A stretch of 64,000 nucleotides of DNA from Taudactylus pleione (Eukaryota > Chordata > Amphibia > Anura > Myobatrachidae), in assembly GCA_031769625.1 (NCBI GenBank), contig JAUIMM010000040.1:9668001-9732000 (forward strand). Direction: 5' to 3'. The position numbers and the translations under genes were made by a program. Position 1 is the stretch's first letter. Every line of letters starts with the position of its first letter. Positions 20,862 through 32,802 of the stretch are shown in pieces. The notes beneath the pieces were generated by a model that searched no databases, was not told the origin of the DNA, and was given only the letters and a program-made list of their open reading frames with translations.

Positions 20862-22399
20862 TTAAAGTGTACAATATATTCTTAATAGTGTTAATTTCAA
20901 CATGGTATTTCCAAGCAGCATTAATATAAATACTTCACCCCATGAAAAGCCAAAGATTCTGGGGGACTCCAGCCCAATTTTCTCAGCAACAACAAGAGAA
21001 AGTGAAGCCAATGTGCTTACCTGAAGAGCACCGCGAAAATCATTACCCACGTGCAGTCACCAGGAAATGGAAGTGAACCCCTGGAGTGACGATACGGGAG
21101 CCGACATCTGCATTGCCTAGCAACCGCACCTGGTGTCACCTCAGTGTAAATAGACCCCTATAGAGCAGTGAAAATGTAAAAGTATGCAAGCAAATTAAAG
21201 AGAGCTGTTGAAAAAGTGTAATCGAGACTAGAAAAAGAGATAGCAAATGAAGGGCCGAACTAACAGGGATGGGAGGGAATAGCATAATAGAATAGTATTG
21301 TTTGCTGGCAGACTTATGAACTGCTAGGTGGGAGGAGATGAGTAGATGAGAAGTAAAGAAAGCGAAGGCATAGATGATTAAGAGAATAATTACATAGAGC
21401 ACAGGTTCTCAAACTCGGTCCTCAGGACCCCAAACAGTACATGTTTTCCAGGTCTCCTCACAGCATCACAAGTTAAATAATTAGCACTAACTGTGGATCT
21501 TTTAAAATGTGTCAGTGAGTAATGAATTCAGGAGGTGCCCATAGCAGCTGCAATTTCTCAAGGTTTTGCAAGTGAAAAAATATGCATATGTCAGTTTGAG
21601 CATTCCTCTAGTGTACTGCCGTGCGAAGGACTGAGCTAATCCTAATCCTAAAACTGTGCTGGTGATTCCAATCACTCTACCATCGATGCATCATTGGTTG
21701 CAATATTGACTCCTGAAGCAGCCCCTGCCTGGAACGCAGCCTCCCTTGTAAATTTCTCAAAACATGGCCACTGTGGCTGTAGTGTTGTGAAAGAGAACCC
21801 AGCGGCATCCCGAAACATGCCCATGACACTCCCATAACACGCCCATACCACCTCCCATTTTATGATCACTTTAGGTCACCTCCCAGTCTCCATCTGAAAT
21901 GCCCATGGATCGCAGACACCATCTCAAGTCATAGCGATGTCATACACAAATGCATATGCAATCGCACATATCGGTTCACGCATGTGCAGTAAGCATTTTC
22001 TATTCTTTTTGTGCATGAATTTTGCTGAAAAGCGCAAACATCGGCACTGCGTGCACCTCTGATTCAGGCCCTTAAACTGTGTATTGTATTTCTATGCATT
22101 CTGATTTCACATCAGAACTTGACTTCTCATAATAATCCATGCTATTAAATATTAAGGAAAAAGTTATTGATGAATGCTGTGATTTGCATTCGGCAGCATG
22201 GCATCATTATAGATTTCCCCAGATTGGACTGCATGTACAGATGACTGAAGATATCATTAACGACCCGCGGTAAGTGCATACATACTGGACAATTTGAATG
22301 ATATATTGTTGAAAGATATTGTTATCGTTCATATCGTTCATATCAATCGTCCAGTGTGTATGGGGCTTTAGACTGCCATCACTGGTACTAACTCATAAT
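20862..22399. other. Unassigned intergenic DNA
   Basis: No supportable gene. A fragment near 22275-22370 (gtgcatacatac...gtgtgtatggggc) resembles the ends of the fold-back MITE at 10371-10706. A ctgattcaggccc word near 22060 looks like an isolated right end of a Harbinger-type MITE. Confidence 0.4.
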
Positions 22400-22810
22400 G
22401 AGGCCATAGTCCTGCCTGGGCAAAAGACTAAATAATCCAGAAATATTTTTACTCCAACTCAAAATGTTTGTCAAGGCTACTGTAGTCTTTGTCAAGCCAA
22501 AGTAAATATAAGTAGGGATGTTAAATAACAAGCCCCCTCCTCACTGTTACATAATTTCCAATAAGTTCATTTATGTGTTTCATCAAAAGCTGGACGATCG
22601 TGTAAAGTAAGAAGAAGACTAGAATCAGCTACCAGCAGCATGGACAAATACCTCATGCAATCAAAAACACCTTCATTATCAAACTCACTGTCACACATCA
22701 GGGTCTTAGCCCTAGTTACTGGGTCCAGCGGTGTCACGTCACTGCCCTCTTTACCATTCTTGGTCACTTCTGGCATTCCTGAGACCTGTGCTGGCATCTA
22801 CCCTCCTGTC
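22400..22810 (+). pseudogene. Decayed hAT/ZBED transposase fragment
   Basis: Translation near 22415 gives VLPGQKTK followed by a stop, then a finger-like CSLCQAKVNISRDVK and SSLLHN. This lines up with MPGQKTKHST...CTICKGEISRGRDVN...SSLIRH (about residues 240-296) of the intact transposase at 16432-19545. Stops and missing residues interrupt it. It continues as a serine-rich frame (MDKYLMQSKTPS...) to about 22800, where the inverted-repeat element begins. It is the remnant of an older, distinct ZBED-type transposase. Confidence 0.6.
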
Positions 22811-22835
22811 AGTTACTGCAGTGTTGGAGTATGGG

Positions 22836-24206
22836 CATTAGGGTGGGTGGAAAAGTGGGTCAAAAAGGAAAAAATTTACGCATCGATTGCGAGGGTCGAA
22901 AAAAAAATTGTGGGACCTCACCAGAAGATAATTGCTGTTCAGTTTTTCAAAATCAGATAATATCTTAGTCGGCCAACTGGCACCTAAAGATTTCATATTT
23001 ACACCCCATAGGCATGCCCGCAGAACACCACCGCAAAGCGCTCTGGCAGTGCTTTTTTTTTGTACTGTTTTCTGCTAAGTAGCAGAATACAATACTTGTA
23101 ATACACACCCTGTTCACCGTATCATGTCATATAGTAAGTGCGCTCAACATAGCCGCATCATCTAAAATGCAGTAGTAGGGTATCTGTTGCCCTCAGCTCT
23201 CAGCTTGTTGTGAACAAATACATGCAACAACCCAGGACTCACTACTACTTTTAGGAGTGTCCGACAACGCTCGATATTTCTTGTAGTACATCTGAACGCA
23301 TCCGTCTATGGTTTGCAGGGTGACAGTAGGTAATGATGCTATAGTCCATATAGCTATAATTCTGTTAGCAACAGCCCTACCGACCCCTGTGGTTGACGGG
23401 TTACGATGTGTATCTAACAGAATGTCATGTCGAATGAAATGGAATTGAAGAACTCCTTTTTCGTAAGTCGGAAGACCAGTACAATCAAACTCCTGAGGGG
23501 TCCTGAAAATAGGACAGTTAGGAGGTGGGGGAGGAGGAGGCGTTGTTTTCTTTCTAGTGGAATAAGCCGGAGCCTTATCTGAATCCATCCTACTGTAATA
23601 ATGGAAATTATTTGTTGGTGTTCCGTTGGTTGACTCTTTCTTTAATTCCTCAGAGCTGCACTGACCCTGGCTTCTTCCTGGCTGCTGTGCATTTGCATCA
23701 GGGGCAATTTGTACTCTTTGGAGGCTGTCTCTAGGAATCAGTCAGCCACAGTCTATAGGCTGCTGCTAGGCAACCAGACTCATTGCTAGCTCTGATTGGT
23801 TATCACTGTATAAGTGAGCCAATCAGAGCACAGCCTACCCCTCTCCCCTGCACTGCTGCAGCTTCTACTAGCACAGCCACAGCATGATGAGCAGGGAAGC
23901 AGCAGGCAATTGGCAAGTCTTCAATCCCACCATATTACTCAGTGACTGCTGCTGGAGACAGGCTGGACAACAACAACAGAGTATACCACAATATAGCTCT
24001 ATCAGCACTGCCAGAGCACTTTGCGGTGGTGTTTTGCGGGCATGCCTATAGGGCTTAAATATTAAATCTTAAGGCGCTGGTTGTCCGACTAAGATATTAT
24101 CTGATTTTGAAAAACTGAACAGCAATCATCTTCTCGAATTGTCCCACAATTTTTTTTAGAATCTCGCAATCGATGCAGATTTTTTTTTTTCAACTCACCG
24201 TAATGG
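22836..24206. mobile_element. Unrecognised DNA transposon with about 190-bp inverted ends
   Basis: The left arm 22836-23050 (starting cattagggtgggtgg) is the inverse of the right arm about 24005-24206, with indels. Shared stretches include gcatcgattgcgag, gcaattttttt/aattgtggga, gttcagtttttcaaaatc and gcatgcccgca. The arms enclose roughly 950 bp that hold one 131-codon frame on the minus strand. The superfamily is not recognised and no clean TSD was found. Confidence 0.7.
23193..23588 (-). CDS. 131-residue unknown protein inside the inverted-repeat element
   Basis: The frame starts at a true ATG (23588) and ends at TGA. It begins MDSDKAPAYSTRKK, has a seven-proline run, then NCPIFRTPQEFDCTGLPTY, and a central part VANRIIAIWTIASLPTV followed by MYYKKYRALSDTPK. 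I do not recognise a catalytic domain. The compact helical IW..ASLPTV...YYKKYR part could be an N-terminal DNA-binding region of a transposase whose catalytic exons are lost, or a first exon whose donor lies near the end. The surrounding long inverted repeats argue that it belongs to the mobile element rather than the host. Function unknown. Confidence 0.45.
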   Translation of the reverse strand: MDSDKAPAYSTRKKTTPPPPPPPNCPIFRTPQEFDCTGLPTYEKGVLQFHFIRHDILLDTHRNPSTTGVGRAVANRIIAIWTIASLPTVTLQTIDGCVQMYYKKYRALSDTPKSSSESWVVACICSQQAES

Positions 24207-24229
24207 GTGTGGTCATGCTAAGATGCTGA

Positions 24230-24500
24230 AAGTGCCCTATTTGAACCATCTCCTGTGTCCAGGTCATTGCCAGAACAACTCTCTTCTCACTAAGAACAGC
24301 CTCCTGGCTGCAGTGGCTTCCAGCTCTGTTCCAGTTTTTGCATTTGACTCAGCTTCCAATGTCCTGCACTTACAAAGTACATCTGCATCTAACTCAACTT
24401 TCGGTGTCCTGTGCTTGCAAAGTGCATCTGCATCTGTCTTAGCTTCCAGTGTCCTGAGCTTACAAAGTGCATCTGACTCAGTTTCCAGTGCATACTGATT
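24230..24500. repeat. Short tandem repeat of about 57-60 bp, three units
   Basis: Units built on cttacaaagt.catctg...ttcc.gtgtcctg recur around 24365, 24415 and 24460. The surrounding region (24207-24785, resuming at 25367) may be an LTR-like repeat interrupted by the hAT MITE 24786-25358. Confidence 0.5.
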
Positions 24501-24785
24501 CTAACACCAGTTACCTCCATATAAGTGCTTCTGCATCCATTCAGTCTACATTCATTCCAAGTATCTACCATCTAGTCTGTTCTGCACTTTACACACATTC
24601 CAGCAGGTGTCTAACTACATGCTGGTGCATCCATCTAATATCTATCAGTACTGTGCAGCAATCCGATATCATCATCTCCTGCAGGCTGTCAATACTACTA
24701 CAGGCAATTTGCTGTGTTCATCTACTGCTTGTCTCTGCTTAAAGTTCTGAGAACAGGATCATCAAGAGACTATTCCTGTTGTGCT

Positions 24786-25358
24786 CAGAGCCGGCCCTAG
24801 GCATAGACAAACTAAGCAAATGCCTAGGGCATTAGGAATGCCTAGGGGCACCCAAGGCTGCTTAGGGCCGGCAGAGGTTTGGGACAAGCATGGCCGAGGC
24901 ACCTGCTGCTGGCTGGGCAGAGTCTATTACAGCTGCTACTGTCACTGTGCAGCGTCCATGATCGAAGCAAAGCTGACAGCTCCGATCGGGCCTGGCAGTA
25001 GCAAACAGTGAGCGGGCAGCAGCAGAACAGCCAGTGGCGGTTTGCGGGGACGGGGCACCTGGACGAAGGCTAGTGGTTAGCGCAGGTGCTGTGCTGGGAG
25101 AGGGGTGAGGGGTGCTGTGCTGGGAGAAGTGTGCTATGCTCTGTGCTGGGTGATGGGTATTGTGCTGTGATCTGTGCTGGGAGAAGGGTGCTGTGCTATG
25201 ATCTGTGAGGGGTGCTGGGAGCACAGCACAATGGGGAAAGGGGACACAACACAGTGAGACCATGCCCCTTCTGTGAGGCCACATGCTTTTTCAGGATCCC
25301 AGGGGGGGCACCACACAAAATCTTGCCTAGGGCACTAATTTGGCTAGGGTCGGCTCTG
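24786..25358. mobile_element. hAT MITE (CAGAGCCGGCCCTAG ends)
   Basis: The left end CAGAGCCGGCCCTAGGC and inverted right end CAGAGCCGACCCTAGCC are terminal repeats. A perfect 8-bp duplication GTTGTGCT flanks it (24778-24785, 25359-25366). At 573 bp it contains short gtgctgtgctgggag repeats near 25085-25200 and no gene. Confidence 0.9.
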
Positions 25359-25366
25359 GTTGTGCT

Positions 25367-28300
25367 TCTGGCATTCTATCCAGTATTTTCGTAAAGACTA
25401 TAATATACTGTTCCTTCACAAGCACCCATAAATATACTACTAGTAGTGGTCTGATGGGTAGGAGCTTTATCAAGGCATCACACTTCCATTACTCTCTCAC
25501 ACACATAACTAATACCAAGGCTCACGATCTGAATCTACAAAACCCTAGTGATGTGACATTCACCAATTTACGAATGTAAACTGACACTAATAAATGGCAT
25601 TACTAAAGGAGATTAACCATGCACACATAATATTTGTAGGTCTGTATGATTGAAAAAATAGGTACTGTAATTGAGAATATGATAGAGTTGAGCAGTTCGG
25701 TTTTGCTGATAACCGTACACACTCGAACTTTTGGGTCCAGAGTCAAACCGGTTTGGATCACTTCTGAGTAGAACCTGGTACTGACTTGGAATTCTAGCAA
25801 AAATTCGGATCTCGGAACTTAAAAATGGATCTTGCATGTTTTGGATTGCATCAAGTCCCTTCCTCATGATTTCAGGTGCCATTTAACACAGGAGAGTGTA
25901 TGGAAAGGGTGTGGGCTGTAATTCATGCTGCAATGCTACATACTAATCACCATTAGAGAGTGTTGTAAGTAAATTGAGTTGGTGGGAAGCGTGTAAAAGG
26001 CTGCAGGCATCTTTGTCACTGTGTATGTTTGTTTGTCAGATACTAACTAGCACCTGCAATACAGTGCAAACAGGCTCCTCTGTATGTTTGTTAGAAGTGA
26101 ACTTAACTGAGCTGCACTTAATTACAATTATTGTTAATAGATGTGCTATATTCTTTAAACTGCCATATGTTTGTGCCGCTGCTCTTTCGCTTAGTTTATT
26201 CTAGTATCTTAGTCTATCTTGAAGATTGGCTTAGTGATTTTCAAAGCCCTATATAACCAACATCCAGATTTTTGGACAAACTGAGTAAATTGCAGCCTAG
26301 GGGCCCACTAGCACATTCAAAGGGTACACTCTCCCTATTGTCAGAACCTATTGGTGTATGTGACACTGAAAAGGCCCAGTGACAGGTACTGTAGTTCTCA
26401 ATATTTCTGCTGGCCATTTTGCAGTGTGGTCTCCTAGTACCCACCATCTGGTATTCCCACGATGTCATAGCCCCTCCCCCAGAAGTCACCGGAAGAAAGG
26501 TAGCAGCATTTGTGGCCTCCTGGGTAATCGGCATAGTTACAGCTAGATCCCCTTCAGTTTCTGTACCCAGACATCATCAGTTACTGTCCAACATCATCCC
26601 CTACCATCCAAGTGGGCATAGAGGGGGAATATAATCTTGTGGTGAGCGTAGCGAGCCACCGAGCCCGAAGCGTGTCAAGTGAAGTGAGCCCGCGAGGGGA
26701 CACTTTTTTTTTTTTTTTTGTGAACTGTGTGGACAGGGAACCGCACTTCCGCCCTCACTGCACATCACTTCCAGGTACAAATACAGAAGGGGAAACATAC
26801 TTTTCCTACTCGGCATGGCCCGTGGCTTCTGGGAGGGGATTGGAAGCCCCAGGAGCACTGGATCAGTGACTGGGAGGACTACACAGGTACTGAACCGCTT
26901 ACCACTGTTCAGTGTCAGACTAATCAACAAACAGTACCCAGATACTCCTTACCTCAAGAGGCATGCGCATCCACATATCTAGGTACCAAGTAATGTATTG
27001 AGGAAGGGGGTGCAGTGGTCACATTCCCCAGAACCCCTCTCTTAAAGGGTACCACCGCTGCCCGCCACTGGTCGGATCGCCAATCTGCAGCAGCAGCGGC
27101 TCATTGCCCCTGGCAAGTGGTGTCTCCACATAGCTTGAGAAAGAATCACACTAGATCTAAAACATTGTTCTACAACTAAATAACTAATATGTTTATTGCA
27201 ATCACCTGAACTGCTATATATATTTAGTTATGAAAAGTAAAATGTGGGACTACATATATGTAGAAAAACTAAAATGGGCATTGTGCAAAACTAAAAGTGC
27301 TGGACATCAGCATGTTATGCAGTTCAAAATTAAATGTTTGTTTCATATATTTAAAAATGTAACACATGATTCCGCAATATTTAAAGAATATTATTCCTTT
27401 CGTTTCACACCTGCACTGTAGCCCTAAATAGTGTTCATTATATCTGGTACAATTGGGTAAAAATATACATAAGCAATAAGATTTTATTATGTATTCCCAC
27501 TATGCAGTTCTGTTTTAGAACAAAGAACATATATTTAAAAATATTGTGAGAAAGTGTCTTAAATCTAAAAGATTATCCCTGAACAAGGTTTCAATGACAG
27601 CTTGTTGTTCACATAAGGATCTGGAAGCATTCACTTGATCTATGTTAGTCTGTAATCAGTACATTAAATTGTACTTTAATTATGTGCCATAAAATACAGT
27701 CTAGCTTTTATGAGTCGAAAAAGTCATGCTGCGGACTTCTTTTTTTGGACACAAATCAGCATTTTGTGAGGAGTCTGTCTCCGTTGTATGCGGAAAGCTA
27801 GCATTGAGGAATCACTTATGTTTCAGATAATTATTCAGACTTCACTCTAGGCTGCCTTTCCAAGTCAGTTAGGAGCACTTTCTTTGGCAGCAAATAGGGA
27901 TTTCTGTTCATACATTTTTGAAGCATGGCTAATTAATAACAATGACCCAAATGTGGTTCACAGGAAAGAAACCTTATTACTAGTGTAGCCAAAGTGACCA
28001 ATGTCACATCAACTTTATTCCAAAGGCTTCCAGGCTGGGAATCGCTTCATGTTGGGTAAAGTTTAGGCCTGGAATGAAATGATTCCTCACTCAAACAAAT
28101 CACCTTTGAAAACAATGTAAGTTGCACGATTGGATGCACTTGCTTCAAAGATAGTATTGGAAAATTAATTCATTTTTTCCTCATACCAAAGAACATTTGC
28201 ACACAGCCTCTTATGATGGAAACAGCTTGTTTGAGATTTTATTTAGTAAACAAAAAGTGGTACCCAGGGGTTATTTTTTACAAAATGTACTCTTTGGACA

Positions 28301-28560
28301 GCATTATCTAATTGCCCAAATATTTAGGTTAGAAGTAGAAATTAGCAAAACTGCAATGACAGTTAGTGTAAATTGAATTTGAAAGCAGAATGGGCCATTT
28401 CGCAGGTGTGTAAAATACTGTCTATCCAATTTTTCTCCTTCAATTTGCTTCAACTTTCCATGGTATACCATTCCACTATGTATTCAGAAATTCAAATTTT
28501 CTGGAATTCAAAGCATAAAAATCAAGTTAGGATGAAGACAGTTGATTAATTTTGCCTTTT
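25367..28560. other. Long unassigned stretch without a supportable gene
   Basis: Mostly AT-rich. Near 25685-25810 a degenerate cggttttgctg..ccgaattc-like piece resembles the GGTTCGG hAT MITEs. Around 26640-26705 a GC-rich block (gagcgtagcgagccaccgagcccg..gcccgcgagggg) followed by a T-run looks like a dispersed repeat of unknown type. Positions 27100-28560 show nothing recognisable. Confidence 0.4.
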
Positions 28561-29332
28561 ACAAAACGTTTGTGTATCCTCCAAAATGGCGCTAAATCTC
28601 AAGAATAATCACATAAACAGTAAAAAAGGATAATACTTCTCTTATAAGGTGTTTCTCAAATGAGGTTTTCAAACATGTAAGAAAATAAAAGGCAAAATAT
28701 TGCGTAATATGGTAATAAATATGAACACATTTATTTTCTCATTAGGCCCACACTTGGCCAACAGATAAAAACAACACAATATACAGTATATAGCAAATAT
28801 ATAGTAACTGGCGAATCCAGCTAATAATATTGGATAACCATAGGCTTGCGTACCAGATTCACAATGTAATAGGCATTGTGTGTGCAACGCTGGTAATCCG
28901 GATTATACCAGACGGTGTCTAACAATCCCAGGTTTCTGGTCACAAGTCTTAGGGTATCCTTCAGTGATAGTGATAGTCCTGCAGTCCTTAATATGATTCG
29001 AGCATAAGCTCACACAACACCTATTACATTGTGAATCTGGTACGCAAGCCTATGGTTACCCTATAATATCAGCTGGATGTGCCAGTTACTATATATTTGC
29101 TATATACTGCATATTGTGTTGTTTTTATCTGTTGGCCAAGTGTGGGCCTAATGAGAAAAGAAATGTGTTCATATTTATGACTATATTATGCAATATTTTG
29201 CCAATTATTTTCTCTTACGTTTGAAAACCTCATTTGAGAAACACCTCATAAGAGAAGTATTCTCCTTTTTTACTGTTTATGTGATTATTCTTGAGATTTA
29301 GTACCATTTTGGAGAATACACAAACTTTTTGT
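28561..29332. mobile_element. Large fold-back element with about 320-bp arms
   Basis: The left arm 28561-28890 is the inverse of the right arm about 29010-29332. Matched blocks include acaaaa.gtttgtgtat / atacacaaac.tttttgt, aatcacataaacag / ctgtttatgtgatt, ggcccacacttggccaacag / ctgttggccaagtgtgggcc, and ccataggcttgcgtacc / ggtacgcaagcctatgg. Divergence and small indels show it is old. The centre is about 120 bp. No coding content. Confidence 0.85.
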
Positions 29333-29759
29333 AGATATTTATTTGTTACAATGGTGTAAGGTACCCATGTGTCTCCACCTTAGGCTGCTTCATTTTCTGC
29401 GCTAAGGGAGTTGTATTGCTTTACTATATATACATTCTAATTTTGCCTTTTGTTGTAATATAGTAAAACTGGGAACTCTTAAGGCCAAATTCAGCAGACA
29501 TACATGAAATTTTGTGGCCAAATACGGACAAAGCAAATTTTCCTTTTAACACTTTTGCTTATTTGTTCATATCTAGTTGATGGGTGTTAAAGGACGTGCT
29601 ATTTGTGTCCTGATAGCAGATAGGGTCTAATAATAGGGCAAATATGCTAATATTTATTTGATATGTATTAAAATCTAATATAACTAAGGAACAATTATAC
29701 TTATATCATTACAGCCCAGGTACAACTCTTCAGTCACAAATGTAAATGTGATTAAAATT

Positions 29760-29921
29760 TAGGGGTGAGCGGGTTCGGTTTTACTCTGATCTTTAAACAG
29801 CATTTTATTGGCTATCGCCTATCATGTGTTTTGGATAGCCAATATAATAAATCCGAATTTGCGGTAAAGTGGCGATAAGAACCGAGTAAATCCGAGTAAA
29901 ACCCGAACCCGCTCACCCCTA
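29760..29921. mobile_element. 162-bp MITE with the ends of the hAT element at 12826
   Basis: The left end TAGGGGTGAGCGGGTTCGG equals the first 19 bases of the autonomous hAT element, and the right end is its exact inverse. A core ttttggatagccaat is shared with the MITE at 56665-56820. The flanks are related but imperfect (gattaaaa, two bases inward on the left; gattaaat on the right). It is probably mobilised in trans by the hAT transposase. Confidence 0.8.
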
Positions 29922-30769
29922 GATTAAATGCATATGACCAAGTATGGATAGTATCTGTCTACTATGCACCAGCCCCTATGCCTGTTGGCCTGCATTAAAA
30001 AATGGGCATACAAAACTCATTGGAATGCACTCATTGGATACAAAAATTACCATAGTATGAAGGCCCATATTGGTGCATTGCATGTAATGATAACATGCTC
30101 TCCTAGCTGTAGGATACAATAGCACAACAGTTGCCTTGGCCAACAACATTTGCCAGCTGCAGCCAAACCAGGACTCCACACGATTCTGCGCCATTAACAT
30201 AACCCAGTGAGGACCAAGGAAGAATGCAGAAGAGGAGTATCCAGAGGATTGTATGAGGAGACTGCCCCTTCTATAAAAGAAAAAGAAAAAAACATCATTT
30301 ACATCATATGCGGTGCACGTTTCATTACAACATTGTGACAACATAAAACATTTTTTGTTCAGGCATCACATTTTTATTGTTGTTTTGCTAAGTATAGATG
30401 AATGTACTGTATGTCTTCTTTGTTGTATACATGTTGTTAACAAACTAATCTTGACATTTAATGTGTATGTAAAAATACTAGGTATGCACACATTTCTAGA
30501 AAGAATTAGCATCAGTGTTGCATGATGTAAAGTTGGTTTAGCCATGAGTCTTTAGCGGTGACTATATAATGTACAATTGAAATATACAAACAAAAATACA
30601 GGGCTAAGCTCCTAAATATTGGAAAGAAACAACATCTGTTATTTTTACATTAAAGGGCTACAAAAAATTAGCAGACTGAATTACATTAAACCTACATCTT
30701 TATAAGCCCCTCTTCACCCTGCTTTCCCCTCTGTAATCTCCACTGGGGCCCCTGTTTCCCCTATGATAG
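29922..30769. other. Unassigned intergenic DNA
   Basis: No gene seen. Positions 30766-30769 (ATAG) are the left target-site duplication of the LTR element. Confidence 0.4.
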
Positions 30770-32802
30770 TGTGAGGGGTGGGTGCGGTGCAGTGCCTGCT
30801 GCCGTGCAGGTGTACGTCTGTTCTTTACCATGCGTCGCACCCTCTCACCTCCAGGCCGTGTGTTGAGCAGACGGTCCTGGAACTTCCAAATAGAACACCG
30901 GCACGATGACCTAGGGGGAAGGAGATGAGGTGAGTACCGTCCTTCCTCACGTCGACCAACGCGCCCTACCGAACCGGGGGATAAATTCAGTTTTTAAGTG
31001 AAGATCATCATTGGCACTTTTGGCCTCAGATCCTGAATTTTCACCTATCGGTACTCATGCACCAGGTGAAGATCCGTCCTTGCACCGGGTTGCAAGGTTC
31101 ACCGTCCGCCCAGAAGGAAGGAGATAGATAGTGACAAACAAACAGGGAGAGACAGTACACACAGATATTTCTCACCGTGTCCACTCTTGCTCTTCGTCCG
31201 CTCACTCGCCTACAGGTCCCTGTAAGGAGATACACAACACAGCCGTGCAGGGCCTAAACCTATGTTAAGCAACTACACATACTAAACGGCATCACCCTCA
31301 ACCTACGGTGTGTGTAGTGCGACAGATATAACAACAACTAAACTTTTGCCCTGCACGGAACACCAATAACAGACTATAAGTATACAAGAGCAAAACACGG
31401 TGCTGTCTCTTTAAATGTCTGCTACCTACCTATCCAGAGCTGGCCAGCTCCTCTTCCCAGTGACTGGGGAAACTCTACCTTATTGGTGGGAGCCGTACAG
31501 CTCTCCACCACTGCTCACACCTCTGATCATCTATGCGGGGCTACCTAATGGGCTCAGGGCCCTGGGCCTAACGCCCAGGGTCTTACCAGCGGCTCAGGGC
31601 TTATGCCTGCCTACTGCAGGGTACTCAAGGGACTTGGGCCTACTGCCCAGAGTCCCGTCTCTATTTTGCAGCTCAGGCCCAGGGGCCTGCCTAACGGTGG
31701 GCTCTGGTAGTGGCCTGGGCCTAATGCCCAGACCACCTTTTATGGAGATCAGGCCTATTTGCCTGCCTACCTGTGGGGCTCACTTAGCGGTCTGGGTCTA
31801 ATGCCCAGACCACCTTATATTTTTGGTGGCTCGGGCAGTTGCCCGCCTACTTGATTATTTAGTGACCTGGGCCTAGTACCCAGGCCACTCACACCTTAAT
31901 AAGGGCCAATCCTTTTAACAGGGCCTAATGCCCACTACTGTGCCCTGGGCCTTGTGCCCGACTGATTACCCACGGGCCTAGTGCCCGACAACGCAACACG
32001 GGCCTAGTGCCCAACAACCCTGGCAGTCTAGGGAGGGGAGTATATGGTGGGCCTCATGGAGGGCCTACCTGCAGCGTTGGAAGAGGCTGCGGGGGGGAAC
32101 TTCGTGACGCTCTTTCACTTCCCTCCCCCGCAGTCCTCTCCGGTCCTCAGCCGCATTCTTCGGCCGCTGGCCCGTCCTGGCCAGCGGCGCCGCCTCTTCT
32201 TCTCTTCTTCCAGCCGGCGCCACCTGTCTTCTTTCTTGACAGTAGCGTCTTCTGGCCTCTTAAGCGGCCACCGCCCCTGTTGACGCGCCAATCTTCTGCT
32301 CTTTGGGAGGTCTTCTCTCCTCCCTCTCCGCCGCCAAACTAACTTTTCCCACTCGGCGCCGTCTAATACAAGACGGCATGAGTGGGCGGGGCTATGACAT
32401 GGCGAGCCGCGATTGGCTCGTCGCGTCCACCTCTGATTGGCTGCTGGCCCGCGAGCCAAACCTCCGCCGCAAGGAACACCGCGCCCAACGCTTGACCGGC
32501 ACTGGGAGCAGGTACTCTGTCCTAGCGCCGGCTACCCGCCGCTTCTTGGCTGCAGGGCACCAAGCTCCGCTGAGCTTGTGCCCGGAGCCAAGCTTCTCCC
32601 GGCGCCAAAGTACCGCCGGCACTGGTGAAAGGGACCAGGTGGTCCCTTCACCAGGTGCCCGCGGTGTCTGCACCGACGCTAGGGACATTACTGTCCCAGC
32701 GCTGGCAACGGATGTGTCCCGCAGAGGACACATCCCCTCTGCCTGCCCCTGCACCTCTGGTGATGCTGGGATCAAACACTTGATCCCAGCACAGCCTTCC
32801 AC
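30770..32802 (-). repeat. 3' LTR (minus-strand orientation)
   Basis: A direct repeat of 34200-36188. It carries a run of short palindromes of the form GGGCCTA-N-TGCCC between about 31555 and 32030. A minus-strand TATAAG lies at about 31813-31818 and is kept in the other LTR. The end of the Gag-like frame (to 32648) extends into this LTR. Confidence 0.85.
31555..32030. repeat. Cluster of GGGCCTA..TGCCC hairpins in the LTR
   Basis: About ten short inverted repeats (for example gggcctaatgcccag, gggcctactgccc, cgggcagttgcccg, gggcctagtgcccg) recur every 30-60 bp. The same set occurs in the other LTR at about 34995-35440. Role unknown; RNA packaging or structure is conceivable. Confidence 0.65.

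Noticed and set aside
26640..26720. CpG island or promoter of a host gene
   Set aside because: The GC-rich block is short, internally repetitive and followed by a T-run; no exon is seen downstream.
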